The notes under the pieces are model-generated. The model had not been told where the DNA came from and made no database searches. It worked only from the letters and a program-made list of their open reading frames with translations. Shown in pieces: positions 34,387 through 44,506 of a DNA stretch of 64,000 nt. The position numbers were made by a program, and so were the translations under genes. Location of the stretch: contig NZ_WOFB01000002.1 in NCBI RefSeq assembly GCF_009733865.1, forward strand, positions 310,001 to 374,000, in the 5' to 3' direction. How positions within the stretch are numbered: the first letter of the stretch is position 1; each line of letters opens with the position of its first letter. Origin of the DNA: Oceanobacillus salinisoli (lineage in GTDB: Bacteria; Bacillota; Bacilli; Bacillales; Amphibacillaceae).

Positions 34387-34816
34387 TGTAAAAACACCCT
34401 TCCTTCTTTAAAACATGTCTTAAAGTAATCGTACCACATTCATTATATATTTTTCTTTCAAAAATGGAAAATTTATATACGCAATAATTTCTATTTACTA
34501 CTATTCATAAATCAACTCCTATATCTGTTTACGCATTAGGTAAAGTATAAAATTTTAGTCAAGCGTTTGGACGTAGTTACAATTTTAACGTCCTTTTAAC
34601 CTCCTAAGAATAAGGAATTCATTCCCTAAAAGGCGAGCTAATGTTTTTTTCTAATAGATTATTAATTTTACTTATGAATTAATATACGCGAATGAACGAA
34701 AAAAATAGAACTAAAAATAGTATTATCATTCATTTTTACAAAATGTTAAAACGACTAAATAGTTTAAAACATGTCCAAGCTATGAATAAATTTAATAGGG
34801 TTTTGAGGTGATTTAT

Positions 34817-35047
34817 TTGAAAAAGTCAACCTATCTTAGTTTGCTGGGAACTATGTTTCTACTAGGAATGATAATAGGTTTTTTGCTGTATGTTAATACT
34901 AGCCAAGACAACGAGGAAGTGTTCGAGGGGGGAAATCAGAATTCCTATCAGAAGGAAGTGATTGTAATGGAGGTGACTGGGGAAGTAGTGGCTCCTGCTG
35001 ATGGAAGTATCCAAGGGATCATTTATCACGTGATTAACTGGCTGTAA
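34817..35047 (+). CDS. Small single-pass membrane protein, possibly truncated
   Basis: 76 residues from a TTG at 34817 after GAGGTG. One membrane segment (LSLLGTMFLLGMIIGFLLYV) is followed by an acidic, extracytoplasmic stretch. The last ~7 codons (HVINWL) lie inside the ACTGGCT repeat element A, so the original C-terminus may have been lost when that element arrived. I recognise no family. The gap before it (34387-34816) shows no other feature. Confidence 0.45.
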   Translation: MKKSTYLSLLGTMFLLGMIIGFLLYVNTSQDNEEVFEGGNQNSYQKEVIVMEVTGEVVAPADGSIQGIIYHVINWL

Positions 35048-35200
35048 GACCCTTAATGAGAAGAATTCGAGATACATCAAGAATTATAAGTGGGGGACGG
35101 GTAGCCAGTAAACTCCTGATTCGTTCAGAGGCCTGCTGGTCTCTCCTTGTGGTACTAACAATCAGTGGGGGGGAAACTCCACTGATTGAAGGTTCACTTT
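35030..35200 (+). repeat. ACTGGCT-stem element, copy A
   Basis: ACTGGCT (35037-35043) pairs with AGCCAGT (35103-35109). About 100 bp are highly similar to copy B at 47708: CTGTAAGACC, GAGAAGAATTC, CAAGAAT and AGCCAGTAAACT occur in order. A further inverted pair, CAATCAGTGG/CCACTGATTG, follows near 35160-35187. Confidence 0.7.
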
Positions 35201-35506
35201 ATTTATTCACTGGACGATGAACGAAGGTGGCAGTATGTACACCAGAAAAGGATAAAACTTTAGTTTGGAATAGGGTTCTTCGTAGTTTAATTTTTACCGT
35301 TACTAGTAAGAAAAACGAATACATTTGAGTTTGTTTTGTTGTAAGTTGATTCAGTAAAGTTGCGTTCTTCGCAAAACTGTACAAATGTAAGAAGATGATA
35401 AAAGTAGAAAATCTCAAAAAAACCTAAAGGTTGTTTTGGTAAAATATGTAAAGAGGTCCAAGGTTCCCGAATGAGTCCGGTCTAGCATTAAAACTGTCCC
35501 CAGACT

Positions 35507-36388
35507 TCATACAGCGGTATATTTATGGTTAATGATAGCGTAGATGATTTTTTTTGCGAAATCTTTAATTTGTGAACTTTTCCGGTATTGAACATAGACC
35601 TTATTCGGGATGTTATAAACTTCTTCTATACTCCGAGCTTCTATGTATGATTTATACCTGTTGTCCAACCCTAATTCAGGAATGATTCCAATTCCAATCC
35701 CATTGGAAACTGCTTGCATAAGCATTTCATTGTTATCCACATCAATACGGATGGCATTAGCTACACGGATGAGTTTTTGATCAATCAATTTCCAAAGTGC
35801 AGATTTTCTTCTATAGCTAATAATCGTTTCACCATTTAAATCTTCCAATTGAAGATGGGATTTTTGACATAATGGATGCGTGCGGGGCAAAACAATAACA
35901 AGATTATTATCAAATAAATATTCGGATAGGATATCCTGATTATTGGAAAGAACATCTCTTGTAAAAACCAAATCCACTTCCCCGGCCAAAATCATTTCAT
36001 TCAAACTGACAGAATCATATCCTTCCAGCACTTGAATATCTATTTCCCCAATTGATTTAATTGTTTTTAGAAGCTCGACAATAAAAGAATAGGAGTAACC
36101 AGGAGAGAACCCAACTTTGATGTTTGGGTCTTTTACCATGTTTGCAATTTCTTTGGAATGCCTCATATAGATTAATATATTTTTTGCATATTCAATAAAC
36201 ATATTACCTTCTTTTGTTAAAAAGATTTCATGTCCAACTCTTTTAAATAGATTACATTGCAAAATATCTTCTAATGCTTTTATTCGTGAAGTAATCGTTG
36301 GTTGTGTAACATTTAGAACAACTGCTGCTTTGGAATAGCTTTTATATTCGGCAACCGTAAGAAAAGTCTGTAATTGGTCCTCATTCAT
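35507..36388 (-). CDS. LysR-family regulator
   Basis: 293 residues. The N-terminal helix-turn-helix reads LQTFLTVAEYKSYSKAAVV then LNVTQPTITSRIKALED. The effector domain has VGFSPGYSYSFIVELL and ends VYVQYRKSSQIKDFAKKI. It is divergent from the Rieske dioxygenase operon with a 439-bp intergenic region, the usual layout for an aromatic-responsive activator. TGTCA-N7-TGACA at 36514-36530 is one candidate site. The inducer is unknown. Confidence 0.88.
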   Translation of the reverse strand: MNEDQLQTFLTVAEYKSYSKAAVVLNVTQPTITSRIKALEDILQCNLFKRVGHEIFLTKEGNMFIEYAKNILIYMRHSKEIANMVKDPNIKVGFSPGYSYSFIVELLKTIKSIGEIDIQVLEGYDSVSLNEMILAGEVDLVFTRDVLSNNQDILSEYLFDNNLVIVLPRTHPLCQKSHLQLEDLNGETIISYRRKSALWKLIDQKLIRVANAIRIDVDNNEMLMQAVSNGIGIGIIPELGLDNRYKSYIEARSIEEVYNIPNKVYVQYRKSSQIKDFAKKIIYAIINHKYTAV

Positions 36389-36722
36389 AATTAGTTCCTC
36401 CTGCCCCGCTTATTCTATAATCCATGCTAGCCCCTTAAAGAAAACGGTTACAAATTATAGTGAATTTATTGGTAAATGGGTATAAGTTAAGTCTATTTAA
36501 AAAGATATAAAATTGTCAAATGAAATGACAGAAAAATTATATTATAAGTTATATTTGGAATAATGAGTATAAAATTATTTTTGGAATTGCTTACAAAATC
36601 AAAAAATAATCAATTGGTTTCTGAATTGTCAGTCTAATATAATAAAAAGTAAGCAAGAACCACTGGCAAATCAATTTTTCTAATAAAAAGGTTAATAAAG
36701 GAGTGATTCTTCCTGTCAAAAA

Positions 36723-36736
36723 TGTAAGTGTTTACG
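36723..36736 (+). promoter_or_regulatory. Weak cre-like site upstream of the Rieske operon
   Basis: TGTAAGTGTTTACG matches the cre consensus except for the central C and the last base; about 90 bp before the start codon. Confidence 0.35.
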
Positions 36737-36827
36737 TAATTTGTTTAGAAGCTTTTTAGTGTCAATGGAATAATAAAATGCTCTAAGTTACCAGAAGAAA
36801 AGTAAAGTTAGAAATGGAGGGTATTTA

Positions 36828-38114
36828 ATGAGTCGTCAATTAGTTAAAGACAATATGGAAAAGCATGAGTTTCTTGTTCATCGAAGCGTATTTTCCGATA
36901 GAGAAATACTAGCAAGAGAACGAGCGGAAATTTTTAATAAATGCTGGTTATTTATCGGTCATGAAACAGAAATTCCTAATGTTGGTGATTATAAGCGGAA
37001 AAAAGTAGGAGGACGCAATCTATTATTTGTACACAGCCAGGATGGAGAAATAAGGGCACTTTACAATACATGCCCACATCGCGGTGCCCTTGTATGCCGG
37101 GAAAACGAAGGGAATTCACGGGCTTTCCGCTGTTTCTATCATGCGTGGAGTTTTACGAATGACGGAAAGTTAGCAGGTATGCCGGGAAAAGATGGGTTCC
37201 CTGAAGATTTTAATGCAGACGGTACGAAAGATATGAAAGCGGTTAATAGACTGGAAAGCTATCGTGGCTTTGTATTTGTTAACTTTGACGATAACGCCAT
37301 TTCCCTGGATGAGTATTTAGGAAATGCGAAAGAATATATTGATCTTGTAGTTGACCAATCTGAATCTGGTCTCGAAGTGTTAGGTGGGGTTCAGCAATAT
37401 AGTGTAAGGGCAAATTGGAAGTTATTGGCAGAGAATAGTGTGGACCTGTATCATGGCATGCCTACACACAAAACCTATTTTGATATTAAGCAGTCACAGG
37501 ATCCGGGGATTAAGCGCATTCAATTAGAAGGAAGAGGCATCGATTTAGGCAATGGGCATGCGGTAATGGAATATGTTGCACCATGGGGAAGACCAGTTGC
37601 TCAGTGGACACCAATCTGGAGCGAGGATTTAAAACGGGACATGGAAAAAATGAAAGAAAAATTAAAGGAGCGCTTTGGTGAGGAACGTGCTGATCGGATA
37701 GCCAACTACAACAGGAATATTATCATTTTTCCGAATTTAGTTATAAATGATATTATGGCAGTTACAGCAAGGACGTTTTATCCAACATCCCCAGGATATA
37801 TGGAAGTTTCCGGATATGCCTTAGCACCTATAGGTGAAGATAAGGAACATCGGATGGCAAGAAATAATAACTTCCTGGAGTTTTTAGGGCCAGGCGGTTT
37901 TGCAACACCTGATGATAATGAAGCACTGGAATTATGCCAGGAAGCCTATACGAATAACACAGAAGTAGAGTGGAATGACATTTCCAAAGGCATGGTAAGA
38001 GGGGAAGAAAATGCATTAGCAACAGATGAGCTGCAAATGCGGAGCTTCTGGAGACAGTACAATAAGATATTACAGGAATCCTTTAATAGAGAAAAGGAGG
38101 TTGCCCATCAATGA
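36828..38114 (+). CDS. Aromatic ring-hydroxylating dioxygenase, alpha subunit (Rieske)
   Basis: 428 residues. The Rieske [2Fe-2S] motif is CPHRG then CFYHAW (C-x-H...C-x2-H). The mononuclear iron site has ENSVDLYHGMPTHKTY, with the bridging Asp and two His; a third Asp ligand is probably in TPDDNEALELC. It inserts both atoms of O2 into an aromatic ring. GGAGGG precedes the ATG. The beta-subunit gene overlaps its stop by 4 bp. The substrate is not identified; an aromatic acid is suggested by the neighbouring genes. Confidence 0.92.
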   Translation: MSRQLVKDNMEKHEFLVHRSVFSDREILARERAEIFNKCWLFIGHETEIPNVGDYKRKKVGGRNLLFVHSQDGEIRALYNTCPHRGALVCRENEGNSRAFRCFYHAWSFTNDGKLAGMPGKDGFPEDFNADGTKDMKAVNRLESYRGFVFVNFDDNAISLDEYLGNAKEYIDLVVDQSESGLEVLGGVQQYSVRANWKLLAENSVDLYHGMPTHKTYFDIKQSQDPGIKRIQLEGRGIDLGNGHAVMEYVAPWGRPVAQWTPIWSEDLKRDMEKMKEKLKERFGEERADRIANYNRNIIIFPNLVINDIMAVTARTFYPTSPGYMEVSGYALAPIGEDKEHRMARNNNFLEFLGPGGFATPDDNEALELCQEAYTNNTEVEWNDISKGMVRGEENALATDELQMRSFWRQYNKILQESFNREKEVAHQ

Positions 38115-38599
38115 CGGTAACTGCTGTAACGCGTCAGGATGTTGTTGATTTTCTATATAAAGAAGCGAAATTGTTGGATGAATGGAAATTAAAGGAATGG
38201 GCTGCACTGTTCACAGACGATGGAACATATACGGTACCTCCAATCGGTGAGCCGGATGCAACGGCTACTGAATCCCTTTTCTATGTGCATGATAACCGAC
38301 AACGTCTACAAGAACGGGCGGAAAGGCTCTTAAAGAAAGAAGCACATGTAGAATACCCACATTCTACGACACTAAGAAACTATCACAACATTTTAGTGGA
38401 TAACATTAATTCTGAAGTGATTAACGTGGAGTGCAATTTTACAACACATCGGACCAAACGGGAAGTGGTCGATATGTTTATTGGAAAGCTTGAGTATGAA
38501 ATTGTACAGCAAGGTAACGAGCTTGCCATTAAAAGTAAGAAAGTCATTTTACATTTAGACAGTTTACGACCTCAGGGCAAAATCAGTCTAATTCTATAA
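38111..38599 (+). CDS. Ring-hydroxylating dioxygenase, beta subunit
   Basis: 162 residues, an NTF2-like small subunit. DVVDFLYKEAKLLDEWKL then WAALFTDDGTYTVPPIG is typical of the family, as is the ending LDSLRPQGKISLIL. It stabilises the alpha trimer. Its ATG overlaps the alpha stop (ATGA), giving translational coupling. Confidence 0.9.
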   Translation: MTVTAVTRQDVVDFLYKEAKLLDEWKLKEWAALFTDDGTYTVPPIGEPDATATESLFYVHDNRQRLQERAERLLKKEAHVEYPHSTTLRNYHNILVDNINSEVINVECNFTTHRTKREVVDMFIGKLEYEIVQQGNELAIKSKKVILHLDSLRPQGKISLIL

Positions 38600-38630
38600 T
38601 AGTAATGTCATCATGGAAGGTGGTGTGTAG

Positions 38631-39671
38631 ATGATTAACGGTGATAAAGTGTATGATATGACCATTATTGGCGGTGGTCCTGTAGGCTTATTTACGGCTT
38701 TTTATGCAGGAATGCGTCAAGCATCCGTAAAGGTTATTGAAAGTTTACCACAATTAGGTGGTCAGCTTACTGCATTGTATCCGGATAAATATGTGTATGA
38801 TGTAGCTGGATTTCCTAAGATTAAAGCCGGTCAATTAGTGGATCGACTAATGGACCAAATGGAACAATTTGAAAATGAAATATGCTTGGATGAAGAAGTA
38901 AAAGAAGTAACTAAGGAAGATGAGATTTTTCGAATAACAACTAGTAAGCAGGTTCATTACTCAAAAACGATTATTATTACTGCAGGTAATGGAGCATTTA
39001 AGCCGAGAACAATGAATTTGGCAAATGAAGAACAATTTGAAGGAAAGAATCTTCACTATCGTATAGAAAATATCAATGATTTTGCCAATAAAGAAGTCGT
39101 TGTTTTTGGTGGTGGTGACTCAGCAGTAGACTGGGCTTTAATGCTGGAGGGGTTAGCATCTAAAGTAACCATTGTTCATCGCAGAGACCGATTTCGAGCA
39201 CATGAGCATAGTGTGAATCTTTTGAAGGAATCTTCTGTGGAAATCGTTACACCGTTTGTACCTGCTGAAATCAATGGTGAGTCGAGAATTGAATCCATAA
39301 AACTGAAGCAAACACGGGGCAGTGAATTTTTGGATTTAGCTGCTGATGAGTATCTAGTGAACTATGGTTTTGTTTCTAACTTAGGTCCAATTAATAATTG
39401 GAAATTGGCGATTGAAAATAACTCGATTCTAGTAAATTCTAAAGCGGAAACAAATATTCCAGGGATTTATGCAGTTGGAGATATCTCTACGTATCAAGGG
39501 AAGGTTAAATTAATGGCGACTGGCTTTGGTGAGGCACCGATTGCAGTCAGTAATGCAAAGGTTTACATTGATCCAAATGAATCCTTGCATTCCGCTCATA
39601 GTACATCGATTATGAGCCGGGAAGAAAAGAAGAAGAAAAAGAAAAAGAAAAAGGGAGCATTCACACATTAA
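38631..39671 (+). CDS. Thioredoxin-reductase-like ferredoxin-NADP+ reductase (YumC type)
   Basis: 346 residues. The FAD motif is [18 protein letters not shown], the NADPH motif [17 protein letters not shown], and ending [20 protein letters not shown]. It lacks the CxxC of thioredoxin reductase, as expected for YumC-type enzymes. Its place in the operon suggests it feeds electrons to the ferredoxin at 42087 and then the dioxygenase. The C-terminus has nine consecutive lysines before GAFTH, unusual for the family. Confidence 0.9.
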   Translation: MINGDKVYDMTIIGGGPVGLFTAFYAGMRQASVKVIESLPQLGGQLTALYPDKYVYDVAGFPKIKAGQLVDRLMDQMEQFENEICLDEEVKEVTKEDEIFRITTSKQVHYSKTIIITAGNGAFKPRTMNLANEEQFEGKNLHYRIENINDFANKEVVVFGGGDSAVDWALMLEGLASKVTIVHRRDRFRAHEHSVNLLKESSVEIVTPFVPAEINGESRIESIKLKQTRGSEFLDLAADEYLVNYGFVSNLGPINNWKLAIENNSILVNSKAETNIPGIYAVGDISTYQGKVKLMATGFGEAPIAVSNAKVYIDPNESLHSAHSTSIMSREEKKKKKKKKKGAFTH

Positions 39672-39757
39672 AAATCATTTCTGTGAACGTTCTTATCCGG
39701 GAAAGGAAGGCTATTTTTTCTCGGATGAATCAACCAAAAAATCAGGAGGTAATGAAA

Positions 39758-40768
39758 ATGTCAAAAGTTACGGAAGAAATTATTAGTAAAGAAACAGCAC
39801 AGGAAAGGCTAGAAAAGTATTTACGCACCGTTGCTCATATCGGACATGTAGAAATTAGTGTAACAAATTTTGAAAAATCATTGGACTTTTTTACAGAAGT
39901 GTTAGGTCTTGTATTAACAGAAATCGATGGGGACCGTGCTTATCTACGGGCATGGCAGGATTATGATCATCATACATTGGTTCTCCAAGCCTCCAATACA
40001 TCAAAAGTAAATGTTATGGGCTGGCGTGTTAACTCGGAAGAATCTCTTAAATTATTTGAAAAACAACTAAAAGAAATGAACATCGATTTCAAATGGGTAG
40101 AAGGTGGACAAAAGAAAGCATTAGGTGATGCACTTCATTTTAAATCTCCTTCAGGAATCCCAGTAGAGCTATACTGGGAAAAGGAAAAATTCTTGACGGA
40201 TGATCCACGTCTAGAGTCCAAATTACCGAGTCATCCGAGCAAATATATGATGAGAGGTGTCTCTCCACGTCGCTTTGATCATGTCAATTTATTAGTGGAT
40301 GATGTGCAAAAGGAGCAGCAATGGTGGACGGATTTACTTGGCATTCATCATCGTTATTATATTCAAAATAAAGAGGAAGTACGTTTAGGTTCCTGGTTAA
40401 GCCGGACGAATATTGCCCATGAAATGGCATTGATGAGGAACTCTAATCAGGATGGTGCGAAATTTCATCATTTAGCATATTACTTGGATTCTGGTGATGA
40501 ATTGATTCGTGCAGCCAACATTATGGCAGAAAATGATATTAAAATTGAGTGGGGCCCTGGTAAACATGGAACAAGTGGTGCGCAATTTATCTATGTGTTT
40601 GAACCTTCTGGACATCGAGTGGAAATCTGGACGGGAGGATTCTTAATCTTTTCACCTGACTGGGAACCAATTAAATGGTCCTCAGAAGTTGGGCAGCTAG
40701 GTTTGGAAATGTGGGGTAGCACACCACCAGAAACTTATTTTACGTATGGAACTAAAATAGGAGAATAA
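39758..40768 (+). CDS. Extradiol dioxygenase (catechol 2,3-dioxygenase family)
   Basis: 336 residues. Two VOC domains: HIGHVEISVTNFEKSLDFF and RRFDHVNLLVDDVQ. Likely Fe ligands are His in RFDHVNLL, His in AKFHHLAYYL and Glu in HRVEIWTGG. AGGAGG at 39744-39749 selects the ATG at 39758 (39752 also possible). It is related to the dioxygenase at 4137 but clearly diverged, so it may act on a substituted catechol. Confidence 0.88.
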   Translation: MSKVTEEIISKETAQERLEKYLRTVAHIGHVEISVTNFEKSLDFFTEVLGLVLTEIDGDRAYLRAWQDYDHHTLVLQASNTSKVNVMGWRVNSEESLKLFEKQLKEMNIDFKWVEGGQKKALGDALHFKSPSGIPVELYWEKEKFLTDDPRLESKLPSHPSKYMMRGVSPRRFDHVNLLVDDVQKEQQWWTDLLGIHHRYYIQNKEEVRLGSWLSRTNIAHEMALMRNSNQDGAKFHHLAYYLDSGDELIRAANIMAENDIKIEWGPGKHGTSGAQFIYVFEPSGHRVEIWTGGFLIFSPDWEPIKWSSEVGQLGLEMWGSTPPETYFTYGTKIGE

Positions 40769-40929
40769 TAGAGAAAGATAGACTGTCTTGTCTATGTTTC
40801 CTGTAAATAAGTTTAAGCAATAGGCTGTTTTCTAAAGGGATTGTTGTTTCTTACGCACTAACCATATCAACAGCAGGGAGGCAACAAACCTTATGAAAAC
40901 AGGAAACTATAAATACTAGGAGAGTTACC

Positions 40930-41934
40930 ATGGAGCAACCGACCTTAAAAATTGATTTTCATACGCATATTATCTCAGAGGACTTTTTGAATTTAGCAGA
41001 GAAATACAGTGATGATCGCTGGCCGGTCTTGGAAAAAACGTGTGACTGTGGTGCGAAAATTATGATAAAAGGCAAGAACTTCAGGGATATTACGAACCAA
41101 GCCTGGGATGCGGAAGAACGAATAAACGATATGGAAAAAGAGGGAATCGATATTCAAGTTCTTTCACCAATTCCTGTTACCTTCAGTTATTGGTCCGACC
41201 CTGAGCAGGGGTTAGAGATGGCAAGGTTTCAAAATGATTTTATTGCATCCGTTGCAAAAGAAAATCCGGAAAAGTTTATCGGACTAGGCACAGTTCCATT
41301 GCAGGATGTGGAACTAGCGATTCAGGAAATGGACAGAGCTGTAAATGAACTGGGGTTAGTTGGACTGGAAATCGGAAGTAATGTGAACGGAAAGAACTTG
41401 GATGATTCATCTTTAGAGCGCTTCTTTCAGGCAGCAAGTAAAAGGGGAGTTCCATTGTTTGTTCACCCGTGGGCAACATTGGGAGGAGAAAGAATGCCAC
41501 GTCATAATTTCATGTATATGGTTGGAATGCCTTCTGAGACAGCGCTTGCTGCTGGAAGTATTATTATGAGTGGTATGTTGGATCGATATCCTAATTTACG
41601 AATTTGTTTTGCACATGGTGGAGGTGCTCTACCATACCTGCTTCCAAGAATGGATAAAGGGTGGAATGTTTGGCCGCATATAAGGAAAACAAAAAAGCCA
41701 CCTAGTCATTATGCAAAGATGCTTTATTATGATTCGCTCGTTTACGATGAGAATAATTTACAGTTTATGATCAATCGTTTTGGCGTGGATCAGATTATTG
41801 CCGGATCAGACTATCCATTTTTATTACGTGAAGTACCATCTGGCAAAGTCGTTGATCAGCTATCTACATTAAATGAGTATGAAAAAGCAAAAATACATGG
41901 ACTGAATGCATTAAGATTTTTGAATCTTGATTGA
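40930..41934 (+). CDS. Amidohydrolase-family decarboxylase (ACMSD-like)
   Basis: 334 residues. Metal-site motifs are KIDFHTHII near the start, PLFVHPWATLGGERMPRHN, CFAHGGGALPYLLPRMDKG and IIAGSDYPF, as in 2-amino-3-carboxymuconate semialdehyde decarboxylase and related ring-cleavage decarboxylases. Directly after an extradiol dioxygenase, the likely role is decarboxylation of a carboxylated hydroxymuconate semialdehyde, feeding the lower pathway at 1-3.8 kb. AGGAGAG precedes the ATG. Confidence 0.85.
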   Translation: MEQPTLKIDFHTHIISEDFLNLAEKYSDDRWPVLEKTCDCGAKIMIKGKNFRDITNQAWDAEERINDMEKEGIDIQVLSPIPVTFSYWSDPEQGLEMARFQNDFIASVAKENPEKFIGLGTVPLQDVELAIQEMDRAVNELGLVGLEIGSNVNGKNLDDSSLERFFQAASKRGVPLFVHPWATLGGERMPRHNFMYMVGMPSETALAAGSIIMSGMLDRYPNLRICFAHGGGALPYLLPRMDKGWNVWPHIRKTKKPPSHYAKMLYYDSLVYDENNLQFMINRFGVDQIIAGSDYPFLLREVPSGKVVDQLSTLNEYEKAKIHGLNALRFLNLD

Positions 41935-41982
41935 AACTTGGGAGGATTCTTTCGCTTCCTATTTATGAAATAGCCGAGAACA

Positions 41983-42002
41983 CTCGTGACTTTAGTCATG
42001 AG
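41983..42002 (+). other. Intercistronic hairpin
   Basis: CTCGTGACT pairs with AGTCATGAG (one G-T) between the decarboxylase and ferredoxin genes; no T run, so probably not a terminator. Confidence 0.4.
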
Positions 42003-42086
42003 AGGTTCAGATAACTATTAGTGGTGAATCGAGGAGGAGATCTCACGACGATAAGAACCTACAGAAAACAAAAGGAGAGGATAACT

Positions 42087-42320
42087 TTGGCATTTGTTAT
42101 TTTAGATCCATGCAGAAATGAAAAGGCAGCCGAATGTACTCAGATTTGCCCGGTTGATTGTATTGAAGAAGGAACAGACCAATATTATATTGATCCCAAT
42201 ATATGTATTGACTGTGGTGCATGTGTGGCAGCATGTCCAGTTAATGCAATTGTAGATGAACATGACTTATCACCTGAACAGGAAGAATATCTGGAAAAGG
42301 CAGAAGCTTTTTTTGGGTAA
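42087..42320 (+). CDS. Seven-iron ferredoxin ([3Fe-4S][4Fe-4S])
   Basis: 77 residues. Cysteines at 9, 17, 21, 25 and 40, 43, 46, 50 match the Azotobacter FdI-type spacing (C-x7-C-x3-C-x3-CP... C-x2-C-x2-C-x3-CP). TTG at 42087 is the start, 7-8 bases after AGGAGAGG; the longer frame from 42021 would add an unrelated N-terminus. It is the last gene of the Rieske cluster and the probable electron donor to the dioxygenase, replacing the usual [2Fe-2S] ferredoxin. Confidence 0.88.
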   Translation: MAFVILDPCRNEKAAECTQICPVDCIEEGTDQYYIDPNICIDCGACVAACPVNAIVDEHDLSPEQEEYLEKAEAFFG

Positions 42321-42371
42321 GTACGTGCAATAATAATATTGTCAGGTATTAATGAATAGTAATTAATAAGA

Positions 42372-42407
42372 GAACCTATCCAAAAAAACATTGGGTAGGT
42401 TTTTTTA
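42372..42407 (+). terminator. Terminator of the Rieske cluster
   Basis: AACCTATCC pairs with GGGTAGGTT around 11 bases, then T7. Confidence 0.85.
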
Positions 42408-42411
42408 TAAT

Positions 42412-42822
42412 GATAAGAAAGTAGATATTTGCGCTTGATCTCTAGCTCCATCGCCCAGCGACTAGCGGACTTCCCTCACCTCCGTACGATAAAGAAGACT
42501 TGCCGATTGGTGAAACCAGAGGCTTAGTCGCACTTATACCCTTGTGGTGAAAGTCAACATCGACTCAGGTTTCAAGGAAGGCCGACTAAAAGCGGACTAG
42601 CGCTCGGGCGTCGGCATACCCCTATGAAGGGGCATGTTTCCTTTTCGCTCTTCAAGCATAAGATTCACTAAGATTTTTACATTCGTAAAAATCAAGATCA
42701 TCTAATCTCTTACGGGGACTGTTCGTTTAAAACCGCCGTTTTGCGCGGCAACACCGAACCACCTGGCATGACTAGGCGCAGTCCGTACGTCGTAAACGGG
42801 CGCTTGCGCCTTTGTTCTTTCC
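42412..42822 (+). repeat. Modular repeat family R, copy 4 (longest)
   Basis: Core plus both extra modules: GAAGACTTGCCGATTGG and GGAAGGCCGACTAAAAGCGG to CCCCTATGAAGGGGCA, then an extra stretch (CTTCAAGCATAAGATTCAC...) found only here. It ends CGTACGTCGTAAACGGGCG. Confidence 0.9.
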
Positions 42823-42843
42823 GTATCACGTTCATGAAAGTAA

Positions 42844-42872
42844 TTGATTTGTTGGACGTCTAACTTTATAAT
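42844..42872 (+). promoter_or_regulatory. Promoter of the nucleoside catabolism operon
   Basis: TTGATT (42844-42849), 17-bp spacer, TATAAT (42867-42872). The spacer contains operator-like palindrome 1. Confidence 0.65.
42852..42863 (+). promoter_or_regulatory. Operator-like palindrome 1
   Basis: TTGGACGTCTAA, one base from a perfect palindrome, between -35 and -10. Repeats at 42913. Confidence 0.6.
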
Positions 42873-42912
42873 GAAAGAGCAATATAGTTGGGATTTTTAT
42901 AACTTTTAGTTG

Positions 42913-42924
42913 TTGGACGTCCAA
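42913..42924 (+). promoter_or_regulatory. Operator-like palindrome 2
   Basis: TTGGACGTCCAA, perfect, centred 61 bp from the first. Both are preceded by TTG. The GntR protein at 48051 is the likely ligand. Confidence 0.6.
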
Positions 42925-43102
42925 TAATTATAATTACAGTTATAATGGAAATAGTATTAATGAGTGTCAGAAAAATTGGTGTTCGCCCAGATTTTAGGTT
43001 AATGCCTTCGTTGCACTTATGCAGATAAGAAATTCTATACTTTCTTAATCCGTTGTTGAAAAGACAACATGCATATATTGGGAAAAAGGATGATGATATG
43101 CG

Positions 43103-44407
43103 ATGAGAATGGTTGATATTATTGAGAAAAAACGAGATGGATTGGAACTAACCAAAGAAGAAATATCCTTTGCCATCGAGGGTTATACACGTGGTGAAAT
43201 ACCAGATTATCAGATGTCTGCTTTTGCTATGGCCATTTATTTCAATGACATGACCACGGAAGAAAGAGTTCATTTAACTAAAACGATGGTCGAATCCGGG
43301 GATCAAGTGGACTTGTCTGATATTGCTGGAATTAAAGTGGATAAACATAGTACAGGGGGAGTAGGGGACACGACAACATTGATTTTAGCTCCACTTGTAG
43401 CATCTGTTGGTGTACCAGTTGCCAAGATGTCCGGGCGGGGACTTGGGCATACAGGCGGTACGATTGACAAACTGGAATCGGTAGAGGGATTCAATGTAGA
43501 ATTGGATGGCAAAACGTTTAATAATTTAGTAAATAAAAATAAAATAGCTGTTGTCGGACAAAGTGGGAACTTAACACCAGCTGATAAAAAATTATATGGA
43601 TTACGCGATGTGACGGCAACGGTCGATTCGATTCCGCTTATTGCAAGTTCGATTATGAGCAAGAAAATTGCATCCGGTGCAGATGCCATTGTACTTGATG
43701 TCAAAACAGGATCCGGTGCATTTATGAAGGATTTGGAAGGTGCCAAAGAATTAGCTCATGCCATGGTTCAAATCGGAAATGGTGCAGGACGTGAAACCAT
43801 AGCGGTGATTTCGGATATGAATCAGCCATTAGGCTTTGCGGTTGGGAACGCCCTTGAAGTAAAAGAAGCAATTGATACACTAAAAGGATATGGCCCAGCA
43901 GATCTTGAAGAACTTTGCCTAACATTAGGAAGCAGGATGGTTTATCTCGGCAAACAAGCCGAAACGATTGAAGAAGCGAGAGAAAAATTGGAGGAAGCAA
44001 TACGTTCAGGAAGTGCAATTGAGACATTTAAAACGTTCCTTGCTGCTCAAGGTGGCGATGCTTCTGTTGTGGATGATTCATCAAGGTTGCCGACCGCTTC
44101 TTATACGTTTGAAGTCGAAGCAAAAGAAGATGGCGTTGTTGCTGAAATAATAGCGGATGAAATTGGAATTGCAGCAAGTCTTTTAGGTGCTGGACGCTTA
44201 ACGAAAGAATCCGAAATTGATTTAGCTGTTGGGTTAGTTCTCAACAAAAAGATTGGTGATCAAGTAAGTAAAGGAGATTCCCTTGTTACCATTCATAGTA
44301 ATCGGGAAGATGTAGATGAGGTAGTAGATAAAATTAGTCATTCCTACACTATTTCAGAAAAGAAAGTGGAAAAACGTCCGCTAATATATGATGTAATCTA
44401 TGAATAG
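43103..44407 (+). CDS. pdp: Pyrimidine-nucleoside phosphorylase
   Basis: 434 residues. It splits uridine, thymidine and deoxyuridine with phosphate. The start [13 protein letters not shown] matches Bacillus Pdp. [12 protein letters not shown] and [19 protein letters not shown] form the phosphate and pyrimidine sites; KTGSGAFMK follows. It is first in the operon, after a roughly 230-base leader. Confidence 0.95.
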   Translation: MRMVDIIEKKRDGLELTKEEISFAIEGYTRGEIPDYQMSAFAMAIYFNDMTTEERVHLTKTMVESGDQVDLSDIAGIKVDKHSTGGVGDTTTLILAPLVASVGVPVAKMSGRGLGHTGGTIDKLESVEGFNVELDGKTFNNLVNKNKIAVVGQSGNLTPADKKLYGLRDVTATVDSIPLIASSIMSKKIASGADAIVLDVKTGSGAFMKDLEGAKELAHAMVQIGNGAGRETIAVISDMNQPLGFAVGNALEVKEAIDTLKGYGPADLEELCLTLGSRMVYLGKQAETIEEAREKLEEAIRSGSAIETFKTFLAAQGGDASVVDDSSRLPTASYTFEVEAKEDGVVAEIIADEIGIAASLLGAGRLTKESEIDLAVGLVLNKKIGDQVSKGDSLVTIHSNREDVDEVVDKISHSYTISEKKVEKRPLIYDVIYE

Positions 44408-44506
44408 AGGGATGACATTCCCCTTTTGTTTCTAGGGTAAAAGGATGGCCGTCTAGCATATATAAGTGAATGGAATTACATAACGAACTAAGGAGGTATG
44501 CAGTAA

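Noticed and set aside
35199-35417. 72-codon minus-strand ORF
   Set aside because: No ribosome site or domain; lies in a repeat-derived region.
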